In this document: positions 1-12,200 of the stretch, piece after piece
Numbering within the stretch: position 1 is the first letter of the stretch
Layout of the letters: each line of letters starts with the position of its first letter
Assembly: GCA_024180945.1 (NCBI GenBank)
Contig: JAKSGN010000003.1
Coordinates: 1,798,001 to 1,862,000, forward strand
Direction: 5' to 3'
DNA from: Macrophomina tecta
Lineage: Eukaryota; Ascomycota; Dothideomycetes; Botryosphaeriales; Botryosphaeriaceae
Length of the DNA stretch: 64,000 bases
Translations under genes and position numbers: made by a program
Notes under the pieces: generated by a model
The model's database searches: none
The model's input: the letters and a program-made list of their open reading frames with translations, nothing else
Told to the model about the DNA's origin: nothing

Positions 1-463
1 CTTCTTGTAAGCCCCTGGCACATTCCCAATATTCCTGTTGATACAGTCAGCACCAAGTGGGCACCATCGTCCGGGCTAACTTACCCAGAAGCAACACTTG
101 GGCCCCGAGCAAGAATCTGGGGGGAATGCGGTTCGAATTCAAGATCAAATTGGCGGGGACCTCGAAGAGTACAAAGGGGATGTAAAATATAGACAACGCG
201 ACATTGTAGCCGTTCGGCGGCATATTCAGCGCCCCCTCAAGTCCGTTGGGAGTTCCAACTCCCAGAGCCCGCGCGTTCGCAATGTTGGTGCGGTCCAGGA
301 AGAGGATGGTGAACATTACACCAGTAAGCGGCACCAGCACCAAGTCCCGCTTCCAGAGCAGCTTTCGGTCCAAAGCGGGATCGTAGTCCGCAACATTCGC
401 CTCTCCGTCGCTCTTTGCAGACGTCGAGTCCTCTTGCGGGACCGGCTTTATTGCTTCAGCCAT
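1..463 (-). CDS. MFS transporter, ACS/Dal5-like family, 5' part (partial)
   Basis: Plasma-membrane transporter of the anion:cation symporter (allantoate permease-like) branch of the major facilitator superfamily; the substrate cannot be told from sequence. Coding pieces are complement(<1..34, 85..463), joined across a 50-bp intron (GTAAGT donor, CTGAC branch, CAG acceptor); the split Gly codon rejoins to LGILGMCQGL, a typical TM4-loop motif. The start at 463 (MAEAIKPVP) is chosen because an acidic cytoplasmic N-terminus of about 38 residues then precedes TM1. Visible motifs: LDRTNIANA at residues 56-64 after TM1 and EVPANL at 101-106, both hallmarks of this family. The gene runs off the left window edge, so about three quarters of the protein is missing. 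Transporter class is secure; whether it served the decayed oxidase gene next door is only a guess. Confidence 0.85.
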
Positions 464-1477
464 CTCGCGACGCGGCCTGCGGAAGCAAGGCGAACGGTAA
501 GAGACTGTAGCGCCGATGAGCGGGAGGTGCGAAATAATTGCCGTCAATTTGAAGCGGAATTGCTGGTTGCAGGAACTGGGGTGGGGGGCGGGCCTCAAGC
601 GTGCAGTACAGAAAGGGACGCGGAAACAACGAGACACAAACAAAGATGTGATGGAACCCCCTTGTGGATCACGCCTGCTTATATGCAGCGATCGCCATTA
701 TTGATTGCCAGCTTTGTGTCCGAGCGGCATCATCATGCGGGCCAAGCTGTTGGCGACGGCAGTATGAATACGTAGATCGGCTGGGATAGAATGCATTTGA
801 GCATGGTTGCGATTAAGTACAGAGTGGATGGGGCCGATCATTATCGAGATTGAGAGGTGCTTGAGAACAACGGTTTTGGTCCATACCCTGGTAACGTGAT
901 AGGTTGGGAGTGGCAATAGCAAGACCACTTGACGCTAACGGTCGGCTGCCATTCCGCTAGGTACAGTTCTCCTCTGCAGTCAATAGTGTGCGCAGGCTGT
1001 TCGTTTGTGCAATGGGTGTCATATCATACCCCCGGATATCTGACCGTGCCCTTGTCGGCGGGGTTTCGCCATTTTCGAACTAGCCAACAGCTGCAGACGT
1101 GGGGAGATACCATCTTGCTTCATGTGGTAGCTTCCCCAGAGCTAGCCCTATCGGAATTTTGATGCATTAGTGCATACAGGCTCTCCCGCCTAAATGATAT
1201 TCTAATGCATGGGCGCATCAGGCGTCTACAGCCGGGATTGTACTTCTTCGCGTGACTGCTGCGTGGTGGGAAAATGCCGGTCAAGGCTTACATGCAGCTG
1301 CAAAAGATTCGGGAGGTGAAAGGGATAGATCAGCGTTGATTCTCACAGCCTGCAAAGCATCGGTGGTACCCTTAGGTGGCGGTCGTAATATTGCAGGATT
1401 GCATTCTTTCTCCGCCTGGGGTAAACCAAGTCGACCAACTCCTTCGCCTCGTCTGTTCGCAGCCTTGACGTCTTACT
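464..1477. other. Intergenic, no gene seen
   Basis: Promoter side of the MFS gene and 3' side of the FAD monooxygenase pseudogene. I see no convincing reading frame or RNA gene. A 9-bp inverted repeat (ATGCATTAG at 1162-1170, CTAATGCAT at 1202-1210) with a 31-base spacer is the only structure I noticed. Confidence 0.6.
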
Positions 1478-2764
1478 TTAAGGAATCTCGTTCTGCTGTG
1501 CCAGTATCAACCCTCGAAATCTGTGTTCTACTTCCTCGAGGTCTGCCCAGATGTCGTGCTGCCATATCCAATGCAAACTCTGATTGCCGTGTTTCACAAT
1601 CTTCTCTGCGTCGCTACCTATGTCAGGGTGAAGCCAGAGTCTGATTATTCCCGCTGTGAGGCTAGAAGTAACGACCTTCTGCGCTCGTGGTCGCCGGAGA
1701 GGGTCATACACCTGGAAAGCGGGCTCCAATTGCTCTGGGGTCTGGACCAAAGCCAACAAGTGGGCGAGGACAACGGCATCCTCCAATGCTTGGCCAGCGC
1801 CGGCAGCTTGGTGCGGACTCGAAGCGCGAGCAACATCGCCGAGCAAACAAATCCGCCCGTGGTAATAGGTAGAGGTTTCGGGATGGTGCCACAGTGGCCA
1901 CCTGAGGGGCTTCGCCCAGTCCAGAAGCTTCAGTAGCCGTTCATCAAAGTCAGACAAGTCCTCCATCATCTCCTTCTTGTTGCCAAAAACCGGTGTGTCT
2001 CCTCGATTCCATGGCCTATCGTCTTTGACGAAGAAGACAAAGTTCTCCTCGTTGCCTTTGGATATGGGGTATATCACAAGGGCCTTTCCTTCCGCCATGA
2101 ACCACTTCGCATCTCCGGCATGCTTGCCCAGAATCTTCTTTGCATTTTCCATGGGTAAAATTCCTCGGTAGGCGTACATGCCGCAGTACTTCGGTGGCAC
2201 TTGCTCCGGTGCAGTATCTCAAAGCACTGCTTACCGCGTGACGCCCTTCACTCCATCACAGCCAACAACAGCATCTGCAACAATAACTTCTCCACCCTCG
2301 AAAGTCACTGTAGTCCTACCTTCGACCTGCTTTATGGAAGCTGCACGTTTTCCGAACTGCACGGTCTCCGGTGGGATGAAGCCCGTCATGATGTCGAGGA
2401 GATCTTTCCGGTGAGCGCTGCTCCTGGTGAAGTAGGGCGCTCCAACCAGCCCACGGGTCCAGCCCCTCTTCTCGCCGAGGCCATTCTCGGCGTATAGTGC
2501 GTCGAAAATGCTGTGCTCAAATTCTGGCTTCTCGTTCTGGGTTGCGGCCTTATTGTACTGTTCGCTGAACCGTGGGTCGATGAGGTTCATCGCGTTCAAC
2601 GTGTTGGGCCCAAACCCGATCCCTGCGCCTACCGTAGAGAACTCTTTGGCCGACTCGTATATCTTCACAGACACGCCGCGTCTGATCAACCCGATAGCAA
2701 GAGCAAGGCCGCCAATACCAGCGCCAAGGATAGCGATGATGGGACTTGTACCGGATGTTTCCAT
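1478..2764 (-). pseudogene. FAD-dependent monooxygenase (salicylate hydroxylase-like), two nonsense codons
   Basis: Relative of group A flavoprotein hydroxylases that oxidise aromatic or secondary-metabolite substrates using FAD and NAD(P)H. Reading from METSGTS at 2764, the FAD-binding GAGIGG is at residues 14-19, VVGCDGVKG precedes the break, and a GD-type motif (GDVARASSPHQ..GAGQALEDA) lies in the second half. The frame is continuous from 2764 to 1478 except for TAA at 2231-2233 and TGA at 2219-2221. The residues on both sides and between them (T-R-x-A-V-L-x-D-T-A-P-E-Q) match the conserved family segment, so this is exon, not intron. The first stop resembles a splice donor (GTAAGC), but no AG within about 100 bases gives an in-frame intron. 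The GD motif also deviates (usual GDAAH is GDVAR). I infer a recently inactivated gene. CAA to TAA would be a RIP-type change. Confidence 0.8.
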
Positions 2765-4040
2765 TAACTTATTTATAGCGGGAGAAAACATAGACAAAAT
2801 CAGATATTCGGAACCAAGGTTCAAGATAGCGAGAGCTGCAGAAGGTGAAAGGCTTCTTTGCTCACGTTATGTACGCCACTGATGCTGCAGGTTGATATTG
2901 TCCGAGGCGAGCGGGGCAGCGAACACACGTATTCGTCCCACCCTAATCGTCTTACCTGCATCGAACCCCTGCTGCAACGCGTTCTCGCTGTAACCCCCTG
3001 CACACCTCGCCTCCCACACCACTCAACACCGCAGCGAAAGGGTCATAACGATGCGAATGCTTGGCAAAGACCTGTGCTTTTTGGTTGCACAAAATAATCA
3101 CATTCATGATGTTTGACTGTTTTTCACGTACAACGGTACGACCACATTCAAACATATCGCGAAAACGGCATTTTGCCATTGTAGATTTGAGAATGGCTGT
3201 CTTTGTCGGAGTGCTCAACTTTTGAATTTGCAATGTCTCCGAAGTGCGAAAATGCTTTCCCTTCCTTCAAGCGCTGCTAGAACGATGGCCCGGCGAACTT
3301 TCTGGGCCGCTACATGGGCTACCTCATTGAGGAGCAGCTCGACATCAACATTTGATCCTCCCCGGGGGCATTGCTACACGTGCCATCTTTTGCTGGTGCA
3401 GGGAGCATGAAGGCGAGTTCTGCCGCGCTAATGCGCTGGAGCAGAAGTGGAATGCCATTTGGAAGCAGACCGCCGAGGATTTTGGCCGGGAGATAACGGC
3501 CGGCGAGGACTACCTCAGCGATGTAAAAATCATTGTAAGGAATATTTGATGCCATAACAAAAACAGTTTTTCACACTAAGGTGGGGAAAACGACAAGGGT
3601 TGAGAAGTCATTAGTGGAGAAGTAGATGACCGTGGTTATTGTTTTGGACCCACACTTTACCAGCAGTTAATTGATTAAAGTTTTAAGACTTTTACTAATC
3701 CAAAGCCCCGTGATATATTTTTAGCCTTGCATTTTTACCGTAGGTATATGTACGTTGCGTAAGTTACGTGGCCCGATACTGTTGGTGGGGAAGTGTTGTC
3801 TCAACTCCGCCTTCAAGCCCATCCTCTTTGGAAAACATGACCTTCACACCTACGGCGTCCCCTTGGGACTCTCGCGAGATTTGATCCGCTCCTTTTTTTT
3901 TTTTTTTTTTTCCCAAAAGAAGTTCTGTCAACAACGTCAAGCTTTTTGGAAGAGTGTGAAGACGAAGATTTCTGGGTCTGGCTTCTTGACCACGGTTGAA
4001 AATTCACCGCGTGTATGCTTTCCCTGGCCTCACAATTTAA
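2765..4040. other. Intergenic with an unrecognised coding fragment
   Basis: Around 3270-3549 the plus strand reads as plausible protein (FLGRYMGYLIEEQ, then after a stop a 65-residue stretch ending VKIIVRNI). I cannot assign it to a family, so it may be a gene relic. A run of 19 T lies at 3893-3911. The rest shows nothing I recognise. Confidence 0.4.
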
Positions 4041-4830
4041 GAGCCTTTCACCGCGACCTTTTTCAACTGAAACAGGCTGCGGAAGGTCGGTGCCAAATTT
4101 GCCGCTGCATCTTATACACCTGGAGTCAATCATATAAGCTAACGGTCCGGGAGAAGGAATACGCGTGGACTTGGAACTTTGAACTGGCCCATCTGGAGCC
4201 CATGAAGACCTCTGTGGATCAAGGTACCATTGGTGTGATACACAGGAGAAAGAAAGACTCATTGAAAACAGTCACTTAGGCCATTGTGAGTAGCTGATGA
4301 GCAATAATAAATAATTACCCAATAATGAACTTTGAGGCCCCAAGTAGTATTGGCTCTTTTCGCGTGTAGAACTACTCAGTAAAATAATAAAACAATGTAT
4401 GGACCTTGAAAGCGGTAGCGCTGGTTCGGCTGTAGCGTCCAAGCTTGCCGCGTTCTGGCTTCAACGCTGTATTTCTGAGCATAGGAAATGCGTTGCCATA
4501 AGAAAATTAGTAGGTTATACGCCTACCCAACTATTAGACATAGAATTTGAAAAGGTCACTTATGGAAACAGCGCATGCACCTGTCCCGCAACGCAATAGA
4601 AGCTACTCTACATTGAGCCATTGTTGGGGAAAGATTCAAACTCTGAGGACTACGAAGGACAGCCTACAGCACCACTATGACAACATTCCTTTCACTAATC
4701 TCTCCAGGATGTCCCAGGAAGCACTCGTAATTACAAGAAGGCTCATGAGCATTCTCATGACAGTATGATGGAGCAGTATTCCATCTCGAGAGCTTATCAT
4801 GAGTGTGCGATTGCGGAGCTGAATACTTTG
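4041..4830 (+). pseudogene. HET-domain (heterokaryon incompatibility) gene relic
   Basis: HET proteins trigger programmed cell death after fusion of incompatible hyphae. Three fragments in two reading frames follow the family order. GRCQICRCILYT near 4085 resembles the N-terminal Cys pair region. AFWLQRCISEHRKC followed by PTQLLDI (4399-4560) matches the W-x-x-C-x-x-x-H-x-x-C...PTRLLD element. YSTLSHCWGKIQTLRTT...EALVITRRL (about 4600-4755) is the diagnostic HET core. A frameshift separates the last two, several stops intervene, and the expected next motif (RYLWIDSLCIIQD) is missing. No intact start or C-terminus is visible. Family identity rests mainly on the YSTLSHCWG core; the exact boundaries are uncertain. 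Confidence 0.6.
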
Positions 4831-7140
4831 AAATAGTGTAACAAATAAGCCTCATGCCTTTATCCTGTATTGCAAGGAAAAGCTTATAATGCGCTTTATG
4901 GTCCAAATGCTGCGATGCTACTCATGAATTACATGGTCAAGCGTAATTTTGTTTCCGTTACTCCTTCAACAATTCGACGCCAAGACACTCTTCTAATGAA
5001 CAGCCAAAAAGGCTTGCGGGAGGATTTATCCTCCCGTCGTTTCGTATTCCCTAATAAATTAAACCACGTGGCGGAAAAAAAACTTAACCGCATCCAACTC
5101 GGAGTTATTATTACTCCTCTTCTTCAGGGAAAGCTACCCATATCTTCATTGGCGAAATAGGAAGCACTCTACGTCGTCAAAAGGCAACGTATCTTCTCTG
5201 GATACTGCCAAAAACTGTATGAATCGAGAACGAGTCATCTCGGTCACACGCTGAAAATTGAGTCAACCGTGTCCAAATGATCGGATTGAACGCACAGGGC
5301 AGGTTACATTTTTTTGGGTTGAGTATAAACCGTTCCCGCGCCAGGACGCGCTGACTCCACGGGAAAATACCTGACAGATGGCTGCTAATTTTCTTGGGCC
5401 CTAAGAGCATCATGCACTCGAGTAAGTAGATGCCGAACCACGATTGCCGAAAGACAGGTGGCTTAGGAACGTAAGTTCACAGGATCAAAGGGCCCACTAT
5501 TGAGAGACAAAGGACCAGCTGACCTCCTCTGAACTAGCCCACAGGCTCAAGATTCTCTTCGCTCATAGGGTAAGAAAGATATATTACTCCCGCAAAGCTT
5601 CTCTTTAACCTTCCTAAGCGTCTGCACCCACACGTCTCGTGGTCTCATTTCCACGAGGGAATTTCATTCGTTCCGTCCTTCTAGAATACCCGGAAAATTT
5701 TAGAAATGTCATGGGAGCCGCTTCTAAAAGCATATCCTGCGCCCGTCGTACGTTGTGGCTGTGCGGAATTAAGCCTGGTCGTTCCGCCGACCAGGAATAA
5801 GGAAAAAGAACAGAGTCAAAAAGCGTTTGCGATCAGTCGCATGAACTCCCCGCCCTCATTCATTACTCACGTCCGCCCATTTCCCCGTCCGCATGTGGTC
5901 ATTGGACTGGAACACTTTGCTCCCTGAATTCCTTTCTCGCCGAGCGAATCACATCTCGGACAAATGAAGCCGGTTCCGCGCCGCGGCGTCGCTGATCGAC
6001 GGAAACTTCGAGGCCCAAACGACACGCGTTACCGAACCTGCATTTCCACCCCAACGCGTGAAAGGCTGAAAGGATGACCGTTGGAGAGTTCCTCCTCGAG
6101 CGTTGCCCGCGGGATAAAAACGTCATCCCGTGAGGCGAATCATCGATGCCGTCTTCGATTTGGACAACCTTGCTTCCACACAATGCGGCCAGGCATCGCG
6201 AACAGTGGCTTGAATCAGTGCCTCGAGAGGAGGCCAGCGGCGCTCTGCTTCAAGCATGCACCAACTTTTTAGTTTGTTGGTGTGGATGATGGCCTTAATT
6301 TTTCAACTCGAACCTGACGAATTACAGCATCGCTATTAGCGACGTCGTTACCATACGGAAGCCTTCCTCACTGTACATTTCTGGTTTGAACTGGCGGTAT
6401 GCGGGAAATTATTATTTCCAGAGGGAGTGGAATGTACTTTATGCTACTCGGTACTCCAACCTCTCGGGAAAACGATAATAGTAGAAACATGCAGTGGGAA
6501 CTTATTGTTTAATTACGTGAATGTAATGTATTTCTTCATTCCACCCTAAAATTAAGTAGCTCGACGGTGCATCCACGGAACGTCCAAGAGGCAATTATCC
6601 TGACACAATTGTAGGTCGGACGGAGGAAAAGAGCACACGGTCGAGTCGCTACAACAAGCCTCTCTTCTTACGCATGCCCGGACCATGGAGACCAAAAGAC
6701 AAATAGCTCAAAGTAATGACTATGCTCTTAGACCACCGCACTTATCAAGCAGAACGAAGAGACCAGCTGGGAAAACCCGAACGCTTCCCCGCCCAAGGAC
6801 GGAAAGCATCTTATGTGAAGCAAAATGTGGCATCGTGACGTTGAGAACCGGTCAAGCCTAATGATGTGCCGGGAAGAATCTTAGTTTCTCTTTCACGCAG
6901 GTACAGTAGCCACGCGGACTTGGCCATCGGCTATTACACTCGGAGGCGAGGAAGGCCAGATGTTTTCCTTTATTGATTTCCTTAGCTTTCTATCCCTTCC
7001 CAAATACTGCTTTCCGATAACCTACCTACCCTTCCGGGACAAGCTTGTCTGTCCCATGCGCAAGAAACTTCATTAAGAAAGGTAAAGGAAAAGGAATACG
7101 AACACTATAAGCGCTTAAACAGGAACCGCAAACCATCACG
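4831..7140. other. Intergenic, no recognisable gene
   Basis: Short reading frames only, for example plus 4870-5160 and minus 5177-5413, with no domain I recognise. It is moderately AT-rich up to about 6.6 kb and may include more debris from the HET relic, but I cannot show this. Confidence 0.5.
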
Positions 7141-7994
7141 AGCCGACGGAGCTACAATAACGTGGTACCACCCCGGAAGCACATAACGCGAACTGGCTCG
7201 ACAAAAAAAAAAAAAAAATCTTTAAATTCAAAAATTAGAGCAAAGGAGGCGTTTGGACTACCGGTAGACCAAAAGCATAACAGAGCGCGCAAGGTCATGC
7301 ATAACCATGGCAACATGTGGGGGAAAGAAAAATCCTCTAAAGACACCAGCGGCGCCAGTTAACCACTCTTCGGAACGCCATCTTCCGTACTATAGCGCGA
7401 GAGAAACCCCTCGCGATTAGAGGTACTTCGTATAAGTGAAAAAAAAAGGTGGGGTACAAGCACGCTCGTACCCTCAAACCGCTCTCCATCATGCCTCGGC
7501 CCGGAATCCCGATAGACCCAAGAGAGAGAGAGAGGGGAAAAAAAAAAAAGGAAAAAACAAATCGGGAGGAGTAGTTCCAGCGCCACGCTCAACCACAACA
7601 ACTTACGTGCCACAGACTAGTATCCAGCCACAGCAAAGGGGCGGGAAGGATTACCGAGAACCAAGACCGTGGTAGCAGTAGCAACGCAAACATCGACAGT
7701 GTGTGGCGGCACTATGCATCCGACGCGTCCTACCTTTACCCATCAAGCGCCAACCGCTGAGAACCAACAACAACGACAACAGCCGAGCCCCGCCTCCCTT
7801 CTCTAGCTCCGATAAGAAGCCCTCGACGGACGGGATCCGTGATACCGCGGCGTTGTTGGCCAACAACGGAGGTGGGGGAAGGTAGGGTAAAAAAAAAAAA
7901 ACAAAAAAAATAACCAGCGACTGGACCGTCGCTTTGTGTTTCTTTTTCCTTCCCGCGCCCACATGGCCGACACGCGTCCAGTCCGGGCCGCGGG

Positions 7995-8026
7995 CGAGAG
8001 AGAGAGAGAGCGCGCGCGCGTGTGTG
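7995..8026. repeat. Compound dinucleotide tract (GA)n-(CG)n-(TG)n
   Basis: Eight GA units run directly into five CG units and three TG units. The alternating purine-pyrimidine CG/TG part is the type of sequence that can adopt Z-DNA; that is known chemistry, not shown here. Confidence 0.85.
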
Positions 8027-8150
8027 CGCTGATCCTCCATAGCGCAGCAGCCCGATCCCATCCATAGCGTGCCGGCTTGGCCTAGCTTGATGGACCGATA
8101 AAGAGAAGAATAGCTATTGGCAAACTTCCAAGTGCGCGCGCTAAAGTAAT

Positions 8151-8182
8151 AACACACACACACACACAAACAGACACACACA
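8151..8182. repeat. Interrupted (AC)n microsatellite
   Basis: AC units at 8151-8167 and again at 8172-8182 with a short interruption; no gene association visible. Confidence 0.8.
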
Positions 8183-9251
8183 AAAACAAGATAATCGGGC
8201 AGACAGGGAAGTCGTATCGACCAACAAAGTGAAAAAAAAAAAAAAAAAGGAAAAGGCGACGGCGCGCACGAGTAAGCATACTATATCCGGACTCCGGACA
8301 CAAGACGCGCGCTGCTCCATCTCGAAGGATTGACCCGGCATGCGACAGGAGGGAAGAGCGAAGCACTGACGGTGCGGGGGAGCAAAGGCAGAGAGGGCTA
8401 GCGAACAGGCACCAACCTTGCTCGACACGCTCCAGATGGCCCCTTCCCCCAGCGCCAACACCCAGGGCCTAGAGCCAGGCCAGGCCGGGATAGAGGACCG
8501 GGATAAGGGTGGTATGAAAGGACAACCCTCGTCGTCGGTAGGAACATTCGGCAGCGGGAAGGATGGGGGGGCAGGCGTGTGTGCAGTGGCGAGATACGTG
8601 GAGGAGCGTGCGCGCGGGCGGGCGTGCACGCCATAGCGGCGTGATATCCTGCAGGCTGTATCTCTTTCTCTTGCGCCAAAACCCCCGGTTCAGATGGGGC
8701 GCCCCAAGGGGGAGATGGAGCGCAAGAAGGCGTCCAGGAGGCAGTCCAGGAAATAAGAAAATAAGCCCAAGGATGATGGGGAAACAAAGAAGGATAGGAG
8801 TATTTTAGTGACGAAAGGTCTTACCTCTGCGAGCCGTGTATCCCAAACCACCAGAGCGTGTTCGGCATCTGCGCAAAGACTGCTCGGCGGTGCAACAGAG
8901 AGAACAGAGAGATAGTGATAGTGCAGGAGCATCGGGCCAAGACGAGCAGCGAGCTAACGAAAGAGCTCCCTCGAGCCAACGAGCGGAACGAGTAAGGTCA
9001 GCGGGTCGCCCTTGGCTCAGAAGAGGAAAAGCAGTAAGTAGCGCAGACGCGGCTGGATGGTGTGGTGAAAGTACAAGTGTGGATTCATTGAGAGGAAGAG
9101 AGCTATGCACGCATTCGGGAGGGCCCGCCGTGGCTTTTTCCCGCGCTCCCATTGGTCTAGGGCCTTTTCCATCCAGTCGTGAAACCGGGGAGAGGGGGGT
9201 CTGCGACCGAACGAGTTTCAAGAATTCGGGACAGAGGAAAAAAAGAAGCTT

Positions 9252-9272
9252 AAAAATAAATAAATAAATAAA
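9252..9272. repeat. (TAAA)n microsatellite
   Basis: About five TAAA units between purine-rich flanks in the gene-free stretch. Confidence 0.75.
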
Positions 9273-12200
9273 AGGCGGAAAGGCAGGAGGAAAGGCAGTA
9301 GTGGTCGCGCCTTAAAACATGTGGATTAATGTCGAACTTGACCAGGTTCTGGTCTGGCGTTTCGAATGGCCTCGCAGCATTTCTCAGTGCGCGCGGTCAC
9401 AAGATCACGAGAGAAAAGGAAGGCACCGAAACCATCACCCCACACGGGGCCGTTTGACGGCCTGTTTCGAAGGCGCAGGCAGTTCATAGAGGCTCCGGCA
9501 AGCTGTGGTGTTTGTGTGGCGCGGCGGATCTCGGTGATCAAACACATCAGCAAGCGCTCACCAGCTTTAACCAACCCCTTCTTCACGGGAGAAGCGCCGC
9601 GCCCGCCGAAGCCATTTTCTCCATAACTCGGCGTTCCTTCAAGCCATGATCTGCCGTGCAGTTTGGTGGCTTCAGGAGGATGAGGATAACAACGCCTCTC
9701 CCAACGCCATTGCAGATCACGAGAGGGGGAAACAGGAAAAAAAAAAAAAAAAAAAACCTTTCGGCCACGTTTCGCACCAAAGAACTGCCGTCAAGGACCG
9801 TAGTGTACCAGAACTCGGCGCGGCACTTTCTCAAATGACTTTCTCGGTCGGAGAATTTATCGATGGAATACGACGGCGCGTCAACGAAATTGAACGGTTC
9901 GGATCGTGCATGAGCTGCCGATTCGGCACCCATCGCTCAGGAGTAGCTCTGACCAGCTTTTTCTTGATTCATTTCGGCAACCTCTGTTCCAGCCCATTCG
10001 CGTTTAATGACGAGGCCTGACTGTATGGTGTACGCCTGACCCGTCAGAAGCATGCCGGAGGCCTGTACATTGCTCATGTCAGAACAGCGCCAAGAGTGGC
10101 AATGATGAGTGGAGCGCGAGAAGCACAATCAAAAAAGGCGGTCGTTTGGAGAATGGTGATATACAACGGAACCGAGTGTAGCATGCGTACCAGCAGTTCC
10201 CTGCCAAATGGAAGCGAGGAGTCCTGACGCTGCGATTTCTCTCCACTGTCGTGCGAGCGAGCAAGCTGCCAATGAGAGGGAGTGCTCGGGAATAGCTCTC
10301 GCTTGCCCTTGAACGAGCAGCGATATGTATGCAGCCCTGGCGATATTACGTTGTTAAAAACTCGCCGAAACAGTCCCGGCCTGCAGCGCAACAAAGACCC
10401 TTTCAGCGGGGGAAACTGATGCTGCATATGGCGCGCGCTTATGCTCTTATCCCATCTCTCTCTCTCTTCGCCGGGTAGCCACTCACCTCGCAGCGCGCAC
10501 GCGCTTCCGGGACCGGAGCCTGCGACCGAAGTCTGGCTCTCTCGGGCGTACCCGATCCGGCTTCCACAGCCATGGTATAGGCCGGCCTGGCATTAGCATG
10601 AGCGCGCTTCTCGCAGCAACAAACCGTTCTTCTCCCCCCCACCGGATACGCTTTCCCCCCTCACGCATAGCCCACCTCTCCCCTTTGAGCTCCCTCTGCA
10701 GTGCACGCCGCCGTGTCCAATCGATCCCGCCAGTCGCCCTGCGCCCTCTTGCGGGAAAATCATCTTGCTCAAAGAAGCAACGCCGAAGCTCCGCAGCACC
10801 GAAGCAGTTAGCTCAGTGTGCAGACGTCCGTCTGTGGACCCCGCGCTCGACGCTCTCTTTCCCAATTTTTAGCCTGCGCGGCGGCTGAACGGCCATCGCT
10901 GACCGGTCGCCTGATGACGATGCTGGTCCAACCGAACCGAACCACACAAGTACTATTGTATACCGTGTGATTGTTATCGGGAAAAAAAAAAAAAAGGCTT
11001 CCACACTTCCAGCCCGCCCGAGACCACGGTCTCCTTGTCTCCGCCCAGCGAGCGTGCTCGGACGGTTTGGAATCAAGAGGTGGGGTCCTTCACATGCGTT
11101 TCCTTTCGAGGCCGATTCTGCCATTTGCATGCTTTCCATCGGCCGTTCGATATGGGAGGCACACTGCCCGGACCGCCGGCTGCGCGTGCTGCGTACCAAG
11201 GTGAGGAGAACGGATGCCGTGGCGGTTCTCTGCCTGCAGGCACGTGAAGCCGTCCACCAGGTGACGAGCCAGCATGTGCCACTGCGAGCCCATGCGCTTG
11301 GACGCTGCGCAGTGGATCAGTGGGCTAGGGAGGTTGGTCTCGACTGCGCATTGGTGTCTTGTTGATAAAACGGATAATATGACGCAGCTGCTGTGGATTC
11401 GAGATTGGAGCGATTCCAAGCGTGAACGATTGTAAGAAGACACCGAAGATATCAGAATAAAAAGGCGCGGGGAAATAGGGCAAGCTCGTATACGAGAAAG
11501 AGCCGCGCCGGTGAGCGATATCCCAATAACGGGCGTAAGCTGAATAAAGGACGCGAATCGAAGGGCAAGATGTCGCTGTATAAGCGATGTGAATGTGCGA
11601 ATGCCCTTTGAGTGAAATGCTCGCTGGGCGAGCAGAGCGGCCTGCTCAACCAACGCCATGGCCAACTGCATGAAATCCAAGAGGTGGACTGGTTTCATGA
11701 CTGGTAACCCAGGCTTGTTGGAGACACAACCACCAACTACGACACCTACATGCACTCTCCACGATACTAGGTCGGGGCAAACCAACCTATCACTGCTACC
11801 ACCACCCCCGGCGCTGCATGCTCCCACATGACAAGCTCAGCGACAAGTCGCGGGGAACGGGATGCATGCTCGTCCCAGTGCGCCGGCAAGGCCTCCACAC
11901 CTCTCTCCTGCTGCAGCTTCTCCACCGGCACCATTGGCACTGGTCTCCGGATCAGCGCGACCGAGCGGCATGTTCTTGGCGCCGGTCGTTCGTCCGGTGG
12001 ATTGGGTATCGGCGATGTAATGTGCACCACATAGTCCCGCACGCTACCGCCAGCAGATCAGCTTGCAGGAAGCCTGGCCAGGAGGGACGACGTGCCGTAG
12101 TAGTTGCTGTGCAAGGCACAGCAGCGCGCAGCAACTACCGAAGTGAGGCGGGCGGGCGGTCGAGCTAGCGGCGGATAGAAGCGATTTAAGCAGCTCCGGT

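Noticed and set aside
2200..2235. Possible intron starting GTAAGC at 2234 in the FAD monooxygenase
   Set aside because: None of the AG dinucleotides in the next about 100 bases gives an in-frame intron, and the region encodes conserved residues.
5177..5413. Minus-strand fragment thought to resemble the C-terminal part of a HET protein
   Set aside because: Similarity was only a few residues and the strand is opposite to the HET relic.
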